DNA from: Clostridia bacterium
GTDB taxonomy: Bacteria > Bacillota > Clostridia > Oscillospirales > CAG-272
DNA: 64,000 nucleotides
Direction: 5' to 3'
Assembly (NCBI GenBank): GCA_017483195.1
Contig: JAFULR010000016.1
Location: 1 to 64,000, forward strand
Part shown: piece by piece, positions 31,320 to 39,225 of the stretch
Position numbering within the stretch: the first letter of the stretch is position 1
Layout: each line of letters starts with the position of its first letter
Program-made: the position numbers and the translations under genes
The notes under the pieces: model-generated
The model's input: the letters and a program-made list of their open reading frames with translations, nothing else
Database searches by the model: none
Told to the model about the DNA's origin: nothing

Positions 31320-34262
31320 GTGACGGACATCAATAATGACGACGTAAAAAAACTGCTTGAAATGCTCAAGGAGCATACCGAGCAGCCGGCTGAAGATAAA
31401 ACAAATACTCAGACTACCGATAATTCCATACATTCCGACGATGATATAAAGAATATGCTTAAAAAGCATTTTTCTGCAGGAGAAAGTGTGGATACTTTTG
31501 AAACGGGAGAGGATTATTCCTTTGAGACCGTTGATTTCGGAAGGATCGATGACGATATAATTACAAGCGAGATAGTTACCGAGGAAACCGTGGATGCTGC
31601 GGGTGAGATCCCCCTCACAGAGGAATCGGATGCTTCGCTTGAGGAGCAGCTCACTGAAGTGCCCAATGAATACGAACCCTCCGAGCCTGAAGAAGATCAG
31701 TCGGAGATGCTTGAATTAAATAGTGAAGAGTCCAAGAGCGAGCCCACCATGATAGAAGAGGTATTTTCTTCAGCTGAGGCTTTCGAAGAGGAGAAGATCG
31801 ACACTTCCGAGAATCGGGTTGATGAATCCGTTTCCGAATCTCTTGAAAATGATTCTGATGAGGTGGAAGAAGCGGTTGAGCAGGTAACTCTTGAAACAGA
31901 GGAGAAAATCGTTGACGAGATCGTTTCCGAGATCGTTGAAGAGAGAATCGAAAAAGAAGTCGAAGAAGATTTCGAAGAGGCTGTGACAGAGGATGATATT
32001 CCCAATGATGTTCCTGCTGAAGAGCCCTCCGCACCTGAAGAAGAGGTGATAAATACCGAAGCAGAGTATATCGAAGAGCCCATAGCGGAGCAGTCGATAG
32101 ATTATGATGAGGTCCTTGAGGGACAGCAGGGAACTGTATTCAATGAATTCGTCGAGGACTTTTCGGGTGATCTTGAGGACGTTGTATTTGAGGCGGAGAT
32201 CACGGAAAGCCGAGCTCCCGATAAGCAGTACACAATCTTTGAGGATTGGGAAAAGCTTATGAAGGATAAGAGCTACAGCACCGCCGAGGACGGTATAATC
32301 CCCCCGGAGGACGTAGAGCTTGATGAAGGATCTGATGCTTCGCGTAAAGCGAGCGGAAATACGGACTATTTCAATCCCGTTACAAGTGCCGATCTCGATG
32401 CCGTGGATATTGCGCTTATGGTTGCGCTCGGCGGCGAGAGTGAGCTTAATCAGACTGTTGGATTTGAAAAAATCCGCCAGGCAGTTCACGAGGACGAGGA
32501 TAAAACAGAGGACGTTCTCAAAAATAAAAAGATATACGGATTTTGCGGAGAGGAATATCGCTCTCTTGCGCAGAATGCAGATATAAAGAAAAAATACAAT
32601 AGCGATAAAATAAAGGTGATTGTTCAAACCGTGGGCACGGCTGTTTTGGCTCTTATGCTTCTCATTTATGAGATGACGGGCTGGTCCGGATACGAGCTTC
32701 CCTCGATCTTCAGCGTTTACGAGCATCCCGAGCTTTACGTGCTTGCGGGACTTCAGCTTGCGTTCTTCTGCGCGCTGATCTCATATCATAAGTTTACAAA
32801 GCTGTTTAAACGAATATTTGATTTTTCATCGGTATCCTTTATAGCGGCGCTTGTAACCCTTGTGCTCAATTTGGTTCACGACGTTTTGATAATCGCAATG
32901 GGATACGTTGATCCTAATATCACCTTCCATTCATTCACGGCAAGCCTGTTCCTTTTGAGCTTGGTTTACGATCTTTTCGACGTACTCCAGCAGAGCGCGG
33001 TGTTTGGAGTTGTATCAACAAGCGAGAAAAAGCTGGTGCTTGAGCCTTACGGCAAGCTCAGAGTGGATGATAACGACTATAACGCAACGGGAGAGATCAT
33101 AGATAATGATAGCTATTGCATTTCCCGTGTGCCCACCGTTAGCAAATTTTTTGAGCATGTGTCCCAAAGCACCCAGGGTGCTATGAGCAAGCTTGTATCC
33201 GTAATACTCAGCTTTTCCGTGGCGCTTTGCGTAATGATAGTTCTTCTTATAATGAATGAGAACTATACAACCTTTATTCCTGCGTTTATAATCACGCTTT
33301 CCTTCTCTTTGGTGTGCGTTTCCGTGCTTGAGAGTGAATTTGCTTATTTTGTGGTACATAAGATACTTAAAAAGCACAAAACAGGAATTATAGGAAAGGC
33401 GAGCGTTGCCGAATACGGAAAATGTAATATAGTTTATTTCGACGATTACAACGTATTTAATAAAAAAAGCGTAAGGACGAAGGGCCTTAAGCTATATGAT
33501 AATAATGAGATCTATCGCGTGCTTTATCACACGCAGGCGGTGTTCTCAAAGGTTGGCGGCCCACTTAAAGCGGTGTTTGAATTTGCCACGTCCGAGATGA
33601 TGCACTCCAAGAGTGTAGAGATCAAGGAGATAGGCAAGGAGGGTATCGTAGCTCTCGTTGACGGAAAGACGTCCGTTCATATAGGAACGGGTGCGTTTAT
33701 GAGGAGCAGAGGGATCCACCCAAGCTATACTGCGGCGGATGTTAAGGTCGAGGAGAGGGGCGAGGAGAGCATAATGTTTATAGCACTCAGCGGAAGACTC
33801 AGCGCAAAGCTCTACGTTACCTATCAGTTCTCGGCTGAATTTGAAAAGCTTGCGAGAAGACTTGCGGCTAAGGGTGTGGGCATTGGAATACGCTCTTGCG
33901 ATCCCAACGTCAATAACAGATGGGCAAAGAGGTATTCAAGCATTAAAAAGCTTGATATCAGTATAGTCCGTCCCACACTTAAGGAAATGAAGCCCACGGA
34001 AAAATCAATCGACGGCGGCATTGTTTCCTCAAAGAACGTCCGCGCTCTTACAGAAGCTCTCATGATGTGCATCAAGCTCGATGGCTTTGAGGCACTTCTC
34101 AGCAAGCTCAGAGTTGCTTCCGTAGTTGTTATAGGCATACTTTCATTCGCCCTGGTGCTTTTCTCGGGCATTAATACAGTCAGTATGCTTGCGCTCATAC
34201 TTGCTTGTGCGCTTTGCACTTCAATTATGATGCTTCTCACGTATTTCTATATCAAGCGTTAA
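31320..34262 (+). CDS. Large membrane protein resembling a catalytically dead P-type ATPase
   Basis: A 980-residue protein with no confident family. Residues 1-420 are very acidic (Glu/Asp-rich, no membrane segments). Eight hydrophobic segments then begin near 430, 471, 501, 540, 624, 651, 931 and 957, the 2+2+2+2 order of P1-type ATPases. Between segments 6 and 7, IVYFDDYNVF (about residue 704) lies where DKTGT would be, GIVALVDGKTSVHIGTGAFM resembles the nucleotide-binding domain of P1B pumps, and LAAKGVGIGIRSCDPNVN stands where the TGD motif should be. The phosphorylated Asp-Lys-Thr-Gly and TGD are absent, so it cannot pump by the usual cycle. The start is a GTG at 31320 after AAAGGAGG. 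Function unknown. Confidence 0.7.
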   Translation: MTDINNDDVKKLLEMLKEHTEQPAEDKTNTQTTDNSIHSDDDIKNMLKKHFSAGESVDTFETGEDYSFETVDFGRIDDDIITSEIVTEETVDAAGEIPLTEESDASLEEQLTEVPNEYEPSEPEEDQSEMLELNSEESKSEPTMIEEVFSSAEAFEEEKIDTSENRVDESVSESLENDSDEVEEAVEQVTLETEEKIVDEIVSEIVEERIEKEVEEDFEEAVTEDDIPNDVPAEEPSAPEEEVINTEAEYIEEPIAEQSIDYDEVLEGQQGTVFNEFVEDFSGDLEDVVFEAEITESRAPDKQYTIFEDWEKLMKDKSYSTAEDGIIPPEDVELDEGSDASRKASGNTDYFNPVTSADLDAVDIALMVALGGESELNQTVGFEKIRQAVHEDEDKTEDVLKNKKIYGFCGEEYRSLAQNADIKKKYNSDKIKVIVQTVGTAVLALMLLIYEMTGWSGYELPSIFSVYEHPELYVLAGLQLAFFCALISYHKFTKLFKRIFDFSSVSFIAALVTLVLNLVHDVLIIAMGYVDPNITFHSFTASLFLLSLVYDLFDVLQQSAVFGVVSTSEKKLVLEPYGKLRVDDNDYNATGEIIDNDSYCISRVPTVSKFFEHVSQSTQGAMSKLVSVILSFSVALCVMIVLLIMNENYTTFIPAFIITLSFSLVCVSVLESEFAYFVVHKILKKHKTGIIGKASVAEYGKCNIVYFDDYNVFNKKSVRTKGLKLYDNNEIYRVLYHTQAVFSKVGGPLKAVFEFATSEMMHSKSVEIKEIGKEGIVALVDGKTSVHIGTGAFMRSRGIHPSYTAADVKVEERGEESIMFIALSGRLSAKLYVTYQFSAEFEKLARRLAAKGVGIGIRSCDPNVNNRWAKRYSSIKKLDISIVRPTLKEMKPTEKSIDGGIVSSKNVRALTEALMMCIKLDGFEALLSKLRVASVVVIGILSFALVLFSGINTVSMLALILACALCTSIMMLLTYFYIKR

Positions 34263-34274
34263 AACGGTGACATA

Positions 34275-36137
34275 ATGAAAATAAAAAATACTACCGTCCT
34301 TAAATCGGTTGAAAAGCCCGGAAGATACAGCGCGGGCGAATTCGGACAGATAATCAAGGACAAAAAAGATATAAAGGCGAGATGGGCATTCTGCTTTCCC
34401 GATACATATGAGATAGGAATGTCAAATCTCGGTGTGCGCATCCTTTACGGCGCGCTCAATTCCGAGCCGGATATCTGGTGCGAGAGAGCCTACGCTCCGT
34501 GGACGGATATGCAGGAACAAATGCGCAAGCACGGCATTCCTCTTACGGCTCACGAAAGCGGAGACCCTTTGCGTGAATTTGATATTATCGGTATCACGCT
34601 CCAATATGAGATGTGCTATACCACGACCTTGCAGATGCTCTCGCTTGCGGGAATACCGCTTTATGCAAAGGATAGGGGTGAGGATCTTCCGATAATCATA
34701 GGCGGAGGCCCCTGCGCTTATAACCCCGAGCCCATAGCGGATTTCTTTGACTGCTTCTCAATAGGTGAGGGCGAGGAAAATCTTGTTGAATTTACCCGTC
34801 TTTACATTGAGATGAAGGAGAACGGCACATACACAAAGAAGGACTTTTTACACAGAGCAGCCGCTGAGATAGGCGGTATATACGTGCCGTCGCTCTATGA
34901 CGTAAAATATAATGCCGACGGAACGATAGAGTCATATACGCCCGTCTGTGATGATGTTCCGAAGCGCGTGCTTAAGCGTATCATGACCGATATGGATAAG
35001 GCTTATTTTCCAAAGAAGGTGGTAATGCCCTATATCGAAACGGTACACGACCGCATTATGCTCGAGGTGTATCGCGGATGTATCAGAGGCTGCCGCTTCT
35101 GTCAGGCGGGAATGGTTTACCGCCCGGTAAGAGAAAAAACACCCGAGGTTCTTTGTGAGCAGGCGAAATGCCTTTACGAAGCAACGGGATATGATGAGAT
35201 CTCTCTGTCATCCCTTTCTATAAGCGATTATTCAAGGCTTTCCGAACTTACGGACGGATTGCTTGAGTGGACGGACGATAATATGGTAAGCCTTTCGCTT
35301 CCTTCACTCCGCGTTGATAGCTTTACAAAGGAGCTTATGGACAAGATTTCCACCGTAAGAGCCGGCTCGCTTACGTTTGCGCCCGAGGCGGGAAGTCAAA
35401 GGCTTCGCGACGTAATTAATAAAAACGTGTGTGAAGCGGATCTTCTTCGTGCGGTAAACGTGGGATTTGATGCTGGCAAGACCTCCTGCAAGCTCTACTT
35501 TATGATGGGCTTGCCCACCGAAACGTACGAGGACCTTGACGGTATTGCCGAGCTTGCAAAGGCGGTAATTGAGGCTTATTATCAAAATCCCAACAGACAA
35601 AAGGGAAGAGCGCCGTCAGTAACGGTCAGCGTTTCCTGCTTTATTCCCAAGCCCTTCACTCCGTTCCAATGGGAGGCTCAGGATTCTATGGAAACGTTCG
35701 TTGAAAAGCAGAAATATCTTGAAAGCAAGATAACGGACAGAAAGATCCGTTACGTCCACCACGACGCGCGCGTTTCACACGTTGAAGCAATTTTAGCTCG
35801 CGGTGACCGTCGTCTTGCTCCCGCACTCGCTCTTGCTTGCGAGAGAGGATTTTGCTTTGACGCGTGGGATGAGTTCTTCCGCTATGACGAATGGATAAAG
35901 GTGTTTGACGATTGCGGAATAGATTATAATTTCTATTCAAACCGCGTTTGGGGAGAGGACGAGGTGCTTCCGTGGGACGTTATCGACTGCGGAGTTACCA
36001 AGGAATTCTTGAAGCGCGAGAGAAAGAACGCATATATCGAAAAGACAACGCCATCCTGCCGTGAGAAATGCTCCGGCTGTGGCGTGAATAAGCTTGGAGG
36101 TGAGAGAACGTGGTGTCCGAAAAAGACAGAGGCTTAA
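34275..36137 (+). CDS. B12-binding-type radical SAM protein (TIGR03960 family)
   Basis: A 620-residue radical SAM enzyme. An N-terminal Rossmann-like, cobalamin-type domain (FPDTYEIGMSNLGVRILYG) precedes the radical SAM core with Cys269-x3-Cys273-x2-Cys276 (CIRGCRFC) and SFTKEL/TFAPEAGSQRLRDVINK segments. A C-terminal Cys cluster (CREKCSGCGVN...WCPKK) may hold a second cluster or zinc. In Firmicutes this family is paired with DUF2344, as here, where the next gene overlaps its end by 28 nt. The reaction is not known; an RNA or cofactor modification has been suggested only by context. Confidence 0.92.
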   Translation: MKIKNTTVLKSVEKPGRYSAGEFGQIIKDKKDIKARWAFCFPDTYEIGMSNLGVRILYGALNSEPDIWCERAYAPWTDMQEQMRKHGIPLTAHESGDPLREFDIIGITLQYEMCYTTTLQMLSLAGIPLYAKDRGEDLPIIIGGGPCAYNPEPIADFFDCFSIGEGEENLVEFTRLYIEMKENGTYTKKDFLHRAAAEIGGIYVPSLYDVKYNADGTIESYTPVCDDVPKRVLKRIMTDMDKAYFPKKVVMPYIETVHDRIMLEVYRGCIRGCRFCQAGMVYRPVREKTPEVLCEQAKCLYEATGYDEISLSSLSISDYSRLSELTDGLLEWTDDNMVSLSLPSLRVDSFTKELMDKISTVRAGSLTFAPEAGSQRLRDVINKNVCEADLLRAVNVGFDAGKTSCKLYFMMGLPTETYEDLDGIAELAKAVIEAYYQNPNRQKGRAPSVTVSVSCFIPKPFTPFQWEAQDSMETFVEKQKYLESKITDRKIRYVHHDARVSHVEAILARGDRRLAPALALACERGFCFDAWDEFFRYDEWIKVFDDCGIDYNFYSNRVWGEDEVLPWDVIDCGVTKEFLKRERKNAYIEKTTPSCREKCSGCGVNKLGGERTWCPKKTEA

Positions 36138-36874
36138 AGCCCTATTCAAAAACAGACTATCCGATGCTCACCGAGCCAAAATTCATAAGATTTAAATTTC
36201 GCAAGGTAGGGGATCTGCAGTTTATCTCACACCGCGATCTTCTCAGCGTAATGACCAAGATATTTGTAAGGGCAAAGGCTCCCCTTTGGTATTCCAAGGG
36301 CTTCAATCCTCACGCAAAGCTTATATTTGCTCTCCCTCTTTCCGTGGGTGTACAGAGTGAATGTGAGTATCTTGACGTAAGAGTTGAGAGGGCTATTCCA
36401 CCTTCTGAGCTTATGGAGCATATAAATGCCGAGGTGACCGAGGAGCTTAGATTTATTGATGCGTATTATCCCGAGACCGCTCTTGAGGATATATATTGGG
36501 CGGAGTATGATTTTGAGATCGGGACCGAGGGCGCCGATGAAAATATGGCAAGCGAGATCGAAGGATTGCTCACCGCAGAGCAGGTGATAATCCTCAAAAA
36601 AGCCAAGGACAAGCACGAAAAGATCTACTTTAAGGAGGTCGATATTGCGCCCTACGTTCGCGACGTGAGTGTGAAATTCGACGGTGGATTGATAAAAATA
36701 AACGCAAAACTTTCCGCATCCATAAATCAGACTCATCCGCATATCAATCCCGAAAATATCGTTACGATGCTCAAGGACAAGCTCGGAATTTTGTCGGGCG
36801 ACGTTATGCGTGAGCAGTATGATATAATAAGAACGAAAATTTATTTTGAGGACGGTAAAACGGACTTCAGATAA
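36110..36874 (+). CDS. DUF2344 protein (TIGR03936 family), partner of the radical SAM enzyme
   Basis: A 254-residue DUF2344 protein. The core begins at YRFKF-like FIRFKFRKVGDLQFISHRD and includes AKAPLWYSKGFNPHAKLIFALPLSVG, the family signature. In many genomes this domain is fused to the radical SAM protein; here it is separate but translationally coupled, starting at a GTG (36110) inside the end of that gene with TGGAGGTGAG upstream. A joint role in one modification reaction is likely; the substrate is unknown. Confidence 0.9.
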   Translation: MVSEKDRGLKPYSKTDYPMLTEPKFIRFKFRKVGDLQFISHRDLLSVMTKIFVRAKAPLWYSKGFNPHAKLIFALPLSVGVQSECEYLDVRVERAIPPSELMEHINAEVTEELRFIDAYYPETALEDIYWAEYDFEIGTEGADENMASEIEGLLTAEQVIILKKAKDKHEKIYFKEVDIAPYVRDVSVKFDGGLIKINAKLSASINQTHPHINPENIVTMLKDKLGILSGDVMREQYDIIRTKIYFEDGKTDFR

Positions 36875-36886
36875 GGAGAATTAAAT

Positions 36887-37420
36887 ATGTATATCTGGGT
36901 TGGAATCAACGTTGAGGATCAGCTCGGAGAGGTAAGGCGTGCAGTTGACGGTGTGTTTGAAAAAATTGAAATATCAAACGTGACCTGTCAGCTGCCGCTT
37001 CACATTTCTCTGAAGATCTCATTTGAAATTGACAATTCATTGTTTGACAGTGTCCTTGCTGATATCACGCGCGTTTACAATGCGTGCGAGCCATTTGATA
37101 TAAAGGTGAAGGGAATTGAAAAGCACGAAAATATCGAGTGGATACGTATGTATTCAAACGAAAAGATAGAGGCGCTTGCCACCGAGCTTAATATGATGCT
37201 CCGCGAAAAATACGGCATTCCGCTTCACGAATATGACCTTGACTTTATTTTTCATACCACACTCTTTATGGATGATGATCCGGAAAAGATAAACGCCGCG
37301 CACTCACTGCTTGGTAACGTCCACCTGCCCGATACCCTCGTTGCTAACACCTTTGTGATCGGTAACAGCGAAACCGGACAAAACGGAACGTATAGGGTGT
37401 ATAAGACGGTTGGAGCGTGA
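36887..37420 (+). CDS. 2H phosphoesterase superfamily protein (2'-5' RNA ligase-like)
   Basis: A 177-residue protein with the two His-x-Ser/Thr motifs of the 2H superfamily: His39-Ile-Ser41 (PLHISLK) and His123-Thr-Thr125 (FIFHTTLF), about 80 residues apart as expected. Such enzymes open 2',5' or cyclic phosphodiester bonds in RNA or nucleotides. It follows DUF2344 by 12 bp with AAGGAG upstream, so it may share the radical SAM operon, which would fit an RNA-related role; that link is inference. Confidence 0.85.
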   Translation: MYIWVGINVEDQLGEVRRAVDGVFEKIEISNVTCQLPLHISLKISFEIDNSLFDSVLADITRVYNACEPFDIKVKGIEKHENIEWIRMYSNEKIEALATELNMMLREKYGIPLHEYDLDFIFHTTLFMDDDPEKINAAHSLLGNVHLPDTLVANTFVIGNSETGQNGTYRVYKTVGA

Positions 37421-37421
37421 T

Positions 37422-37985
37422 ATGGAAAATGATTTTGTAAAAAGAAAAGCTTTGAGATTAAAAAACTACAATTACAGTTCCCAAGGCGCATATTTTGTAA
37501 CAATATGTTCAAAAAACAAAGAACATCTTTTTTCAACAATTGATTATTCGATATTTGATAAATATGAAATCTTGTGTTCTTCAATTGTAGGGGACGGCGC
37601 CTTCGACGTCCCGCAACCGTTTTTGACATCGAGCGGTAAAATTGTCGAAAAATATTTGCTATCAAGCGAAAATATACCCGGAGTAACGATTGGCGAATAC
37701 ATAATTATGCCAAATCATATACATTTTATAGCATTTTTGGATCCTGATAAATATCAACATGGAAAATACGGGACGTCGAAGGCGCCGTCCCCTACGAATG
37801 AAATGTTGCCACACTTGGTATCTACTTTTAAGCGGTTTGTAAACAAAGAAATCGGAGAGAATGTTTTTCAAAGGTCATATATCGAGCATGTTATTCGAGA
37901 TGTTGATGATTACAATACGAAAAGAAAATATATTTATGAAAATCCTATGCGATGGTACTATAAGAATATACAGGAGGAGAAATAA
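37422..37985 (+). CDS. REP-associated tyrosine transposase (RAYT, Y1_Tnp)
   Basis: A 187-residue HUH single-strand DNA transposase of the RAYT group. The fold begins LRLKNYNYSSQGAYFVTICS, the metal-binding HUH motif is His99-Ile-His101 (MPNHIHFI), and the catalytic tyrosine is probably Tyr153 (QRSYIEHVIRD), followed by KYIYENPMRW. RAYTs mobilise or domesticate REP palindromes. Two copies of a 26-bp REP-like sequence lie inside the gene in inverted orientation, encoding VGDGAFDVP and TSKAPSPT. The ATG is 1 bp after the 2H gene and has no clear ribosome binding site of its own; translation may be coupled. Its A+T-rich codon use differs from the genes upstream, consistent with insertion behind the operon. 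Confidence 0.9.
   Translation: MENDFVKRKALRLKNYNYSSQGAYFVTICSKNKEHLFSTIDYSIFDKYEILCSSIVGDGAFDVPQPFLTSSGKIVEKYLLSSENIPGVTIGEYIIMPNHIHFIAFLDPDKYQHGKYGTSKAPSPTNEMLPHLVSTFKRFVNKEIGENVFQRSYIEHVIRDVDDYNTKRKYIYENPMRWYYKNIQEEK
37587..37795. repeat. REP inverted pair inside the transposase gene
   Basis: A 26-bp unit beginning GTAGGGGACGGCGCC (37587-37612) and its exact reverse complement (37770-37795) lie 157 bp apart, both within the RAYT reading frame and both read as in-frame coding sequence. The unit has the same layout as the REP elements at 38, 149, 48811, 49251 and 53478. Confidence 0.9.
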
Positions 37986-38347
37986 TGTCAAAAAAGAAAC
38001 ACAGCAGATCAGAGTTTTTATTGCCTGAAAATGCCGATTATTATTTTAATCCGGATTCTGACGATGCTTTCAAAAGAAAGCACCCTGTTGGATATGTTTT
38101 TCTTGTTGTCTTAGGATTGATTGCTTTGATTACGCCTATGATTGTATACGGTGTTTATGTTATTGCAAATTACGGAAATGATGCGAACTTATGGTTTTTA
38201 TTGGGGCTTTTCGGTTCTCTTTCTATAGGGGTTTGCTTTTTTAATTTTGTATCCATAATTATTAAACAATATCTCGGGCATTTGGTTTCAATTATTTCTT
38301 TCCTTTTTGGAATGATATTGATATTGATTAGTCTATCGCTAATGTAA
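37985..38347 (+). CDS. Small three-segment membrane protein
   Basis: A 120-residue protein with a charged N terminus of about 30 residues (KKKHSRSEF...) and three hydrophobic segments near 37-60, 68-90 and 96-118. I do not recognise a family. The ATG overlaps the RAYT stop codon by one base (TAATG) and AGGAGGAG is upstream, so it is coupled to the transposase. A similar pattern of proline/aspartate-rich head plus three helices is common in Clostridia hypothetical proteins. Confidence 0.7.
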   Translation: MSKKKHSRSEFLLPENADYYFNPDSDDAFKRKHPVGYVFLVVLGLIALITPMIVYGVYVIANYGNDANLWFLLGLFGSLSIGVCFFNFVSIIIKQYLGHLVSIISFLFGMILILISLSLM

Positions 38348-38386
38348 TTTATACATTTTAGAATATAGTAAAAAACAGAGGTTTTT

Positions 38387-38872
38387 ATGAAAATCATTGA
38401 CAAAACTGTATTCATCGCCGACGGCGCGCGTGTTCTCGGTGATGTTGAAATAGGAAAAAACTCAAGTGTTTGGTTCAACGCGGTTATCAGAGCGGATCTT
38501 TCGGATATCAAAATCGGTGAAGGATCCAATATTCAGGACAACGCGGTGATACACACGAGTAAGGATTTTGGCGTGTGCATCGGTGATAACGTGACCGTCG
38601 GTCACGGAGCAATAGTTCACGGTTGTACTGTTAAAAATAACGTGATGATAGGAATGGGCGCGATCGTATTAAACGGCGCAATTATTGAGGAAAACTGTAT
38701 CATAGGCGCGGGCGCACTCGTTACGCAAGGAAAAGTTATACCTGCTGGCAGCCTCGTTTTTGGTAACCCTGCAAAGGTCGTTCGAAGCCTTACCGATTCG
38801 GAGATAAGGTCCATAACCGATAACGCAGCTTCATACGTTGAGGAAGCCGAACACTATAAAAACAACAAATAA
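38387..38872 (+). CDS. Gamma-class carbonic anhydrase-like protein
   Basis: A 161-residue left-handed beta-helix protein of hexapeptide repeats, of the gamma carbonic anhydrase / YrdA group. The three metal histidines are present at His56 (VIHTS), His73 and His78 (VGHGAIVHGC), on faces of adjacent subunits in the trimer. Asn/Arg positions of the active site (NSSVWFNAVIRAD) are kept. Activity cannot be assured, because many homologues are inactive or act as acyltransferase relatives. The gene has its own AGAGG ribosome binding site and ends at a terminator. Confidence 0.9.
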   Translation: MKIIDKTVFIADGARVLGDVEIGKNSSVWFNAVIRADLSDIKIGEGSNIQDNAVIHTSKDFGVCIGDNVTVGHGAIVHGCTVKNNVMIGMGAIVLNGAIIEENCIIGAGALVTQGKVIPAGSLVFGNPAKVVRSLTDSEIRSITDNAASYVEEAEHYKNNK

Positions 38873-38874
38873 TA

Positions 38875-38907
38875 AAAAATCTCACCACGGAAGGGTGAGA
38901 TTTTTTT
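38875..38907. terminator. Bidirectional terminator after the carbonic anhydrase gene
   Basis: AAAAAATCTCACC and GGGTGAGATTTTTTT form the stem around ACGGAA. The A-run and T-run make it usable on both strands. Confidence 0.9.
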
Positions 38908-38982
38908 CATATTAATAAAGTAAAATGCATTGATTTGAAGCATAACAGCTCATCTCAATGCATTATTTTTATATAATTTTCG

Positions 38983-39178
38983 AAAAAAGTTCATACTTTA
39001 CGTTATTGTATGAACCTTTTTAACGTGCGTATTATAACATAAAAATCAAGTTTTGTCAACATATGTTGAGAATTGTTAGCATAATATACAATTTTTATTT
39101 TTCAAAAGGCTCTAAAATACAGCAAGTTGCATATTGTATGGATAAAATGGTTCATACAATAACGTATTATATGAACCA
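38983..39178. promoter_or_regulatory. Regulatory module: two GTTCATAC palindromes around divergent promoters
   Basis: In the 353-bp gap before the zinc-ribbon gene, GTTCATAC...GTATGAAC (38989-39015, with A6 beside it) and TGGTTCATA...TATGAACCA (39148-39178) flank a core. The core holds a minus-strand promoter TTGACA (39059-39054), 17 bp, TATAAT (39036-39031), whose -35 lies in the 14-bp palindrome TCAACATATGTTGA, and a plus-strand TTGAGA at 39066. Closely similar modules occur at 57488-57652 and, in part, at 47550-47628. Confidence 0.65.
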
Positions 39179-39225
39179 TTACCACTTTTGGCTTTAAGGA
39201 GAGCGTTATTTCGAGCGAGGTAGTT

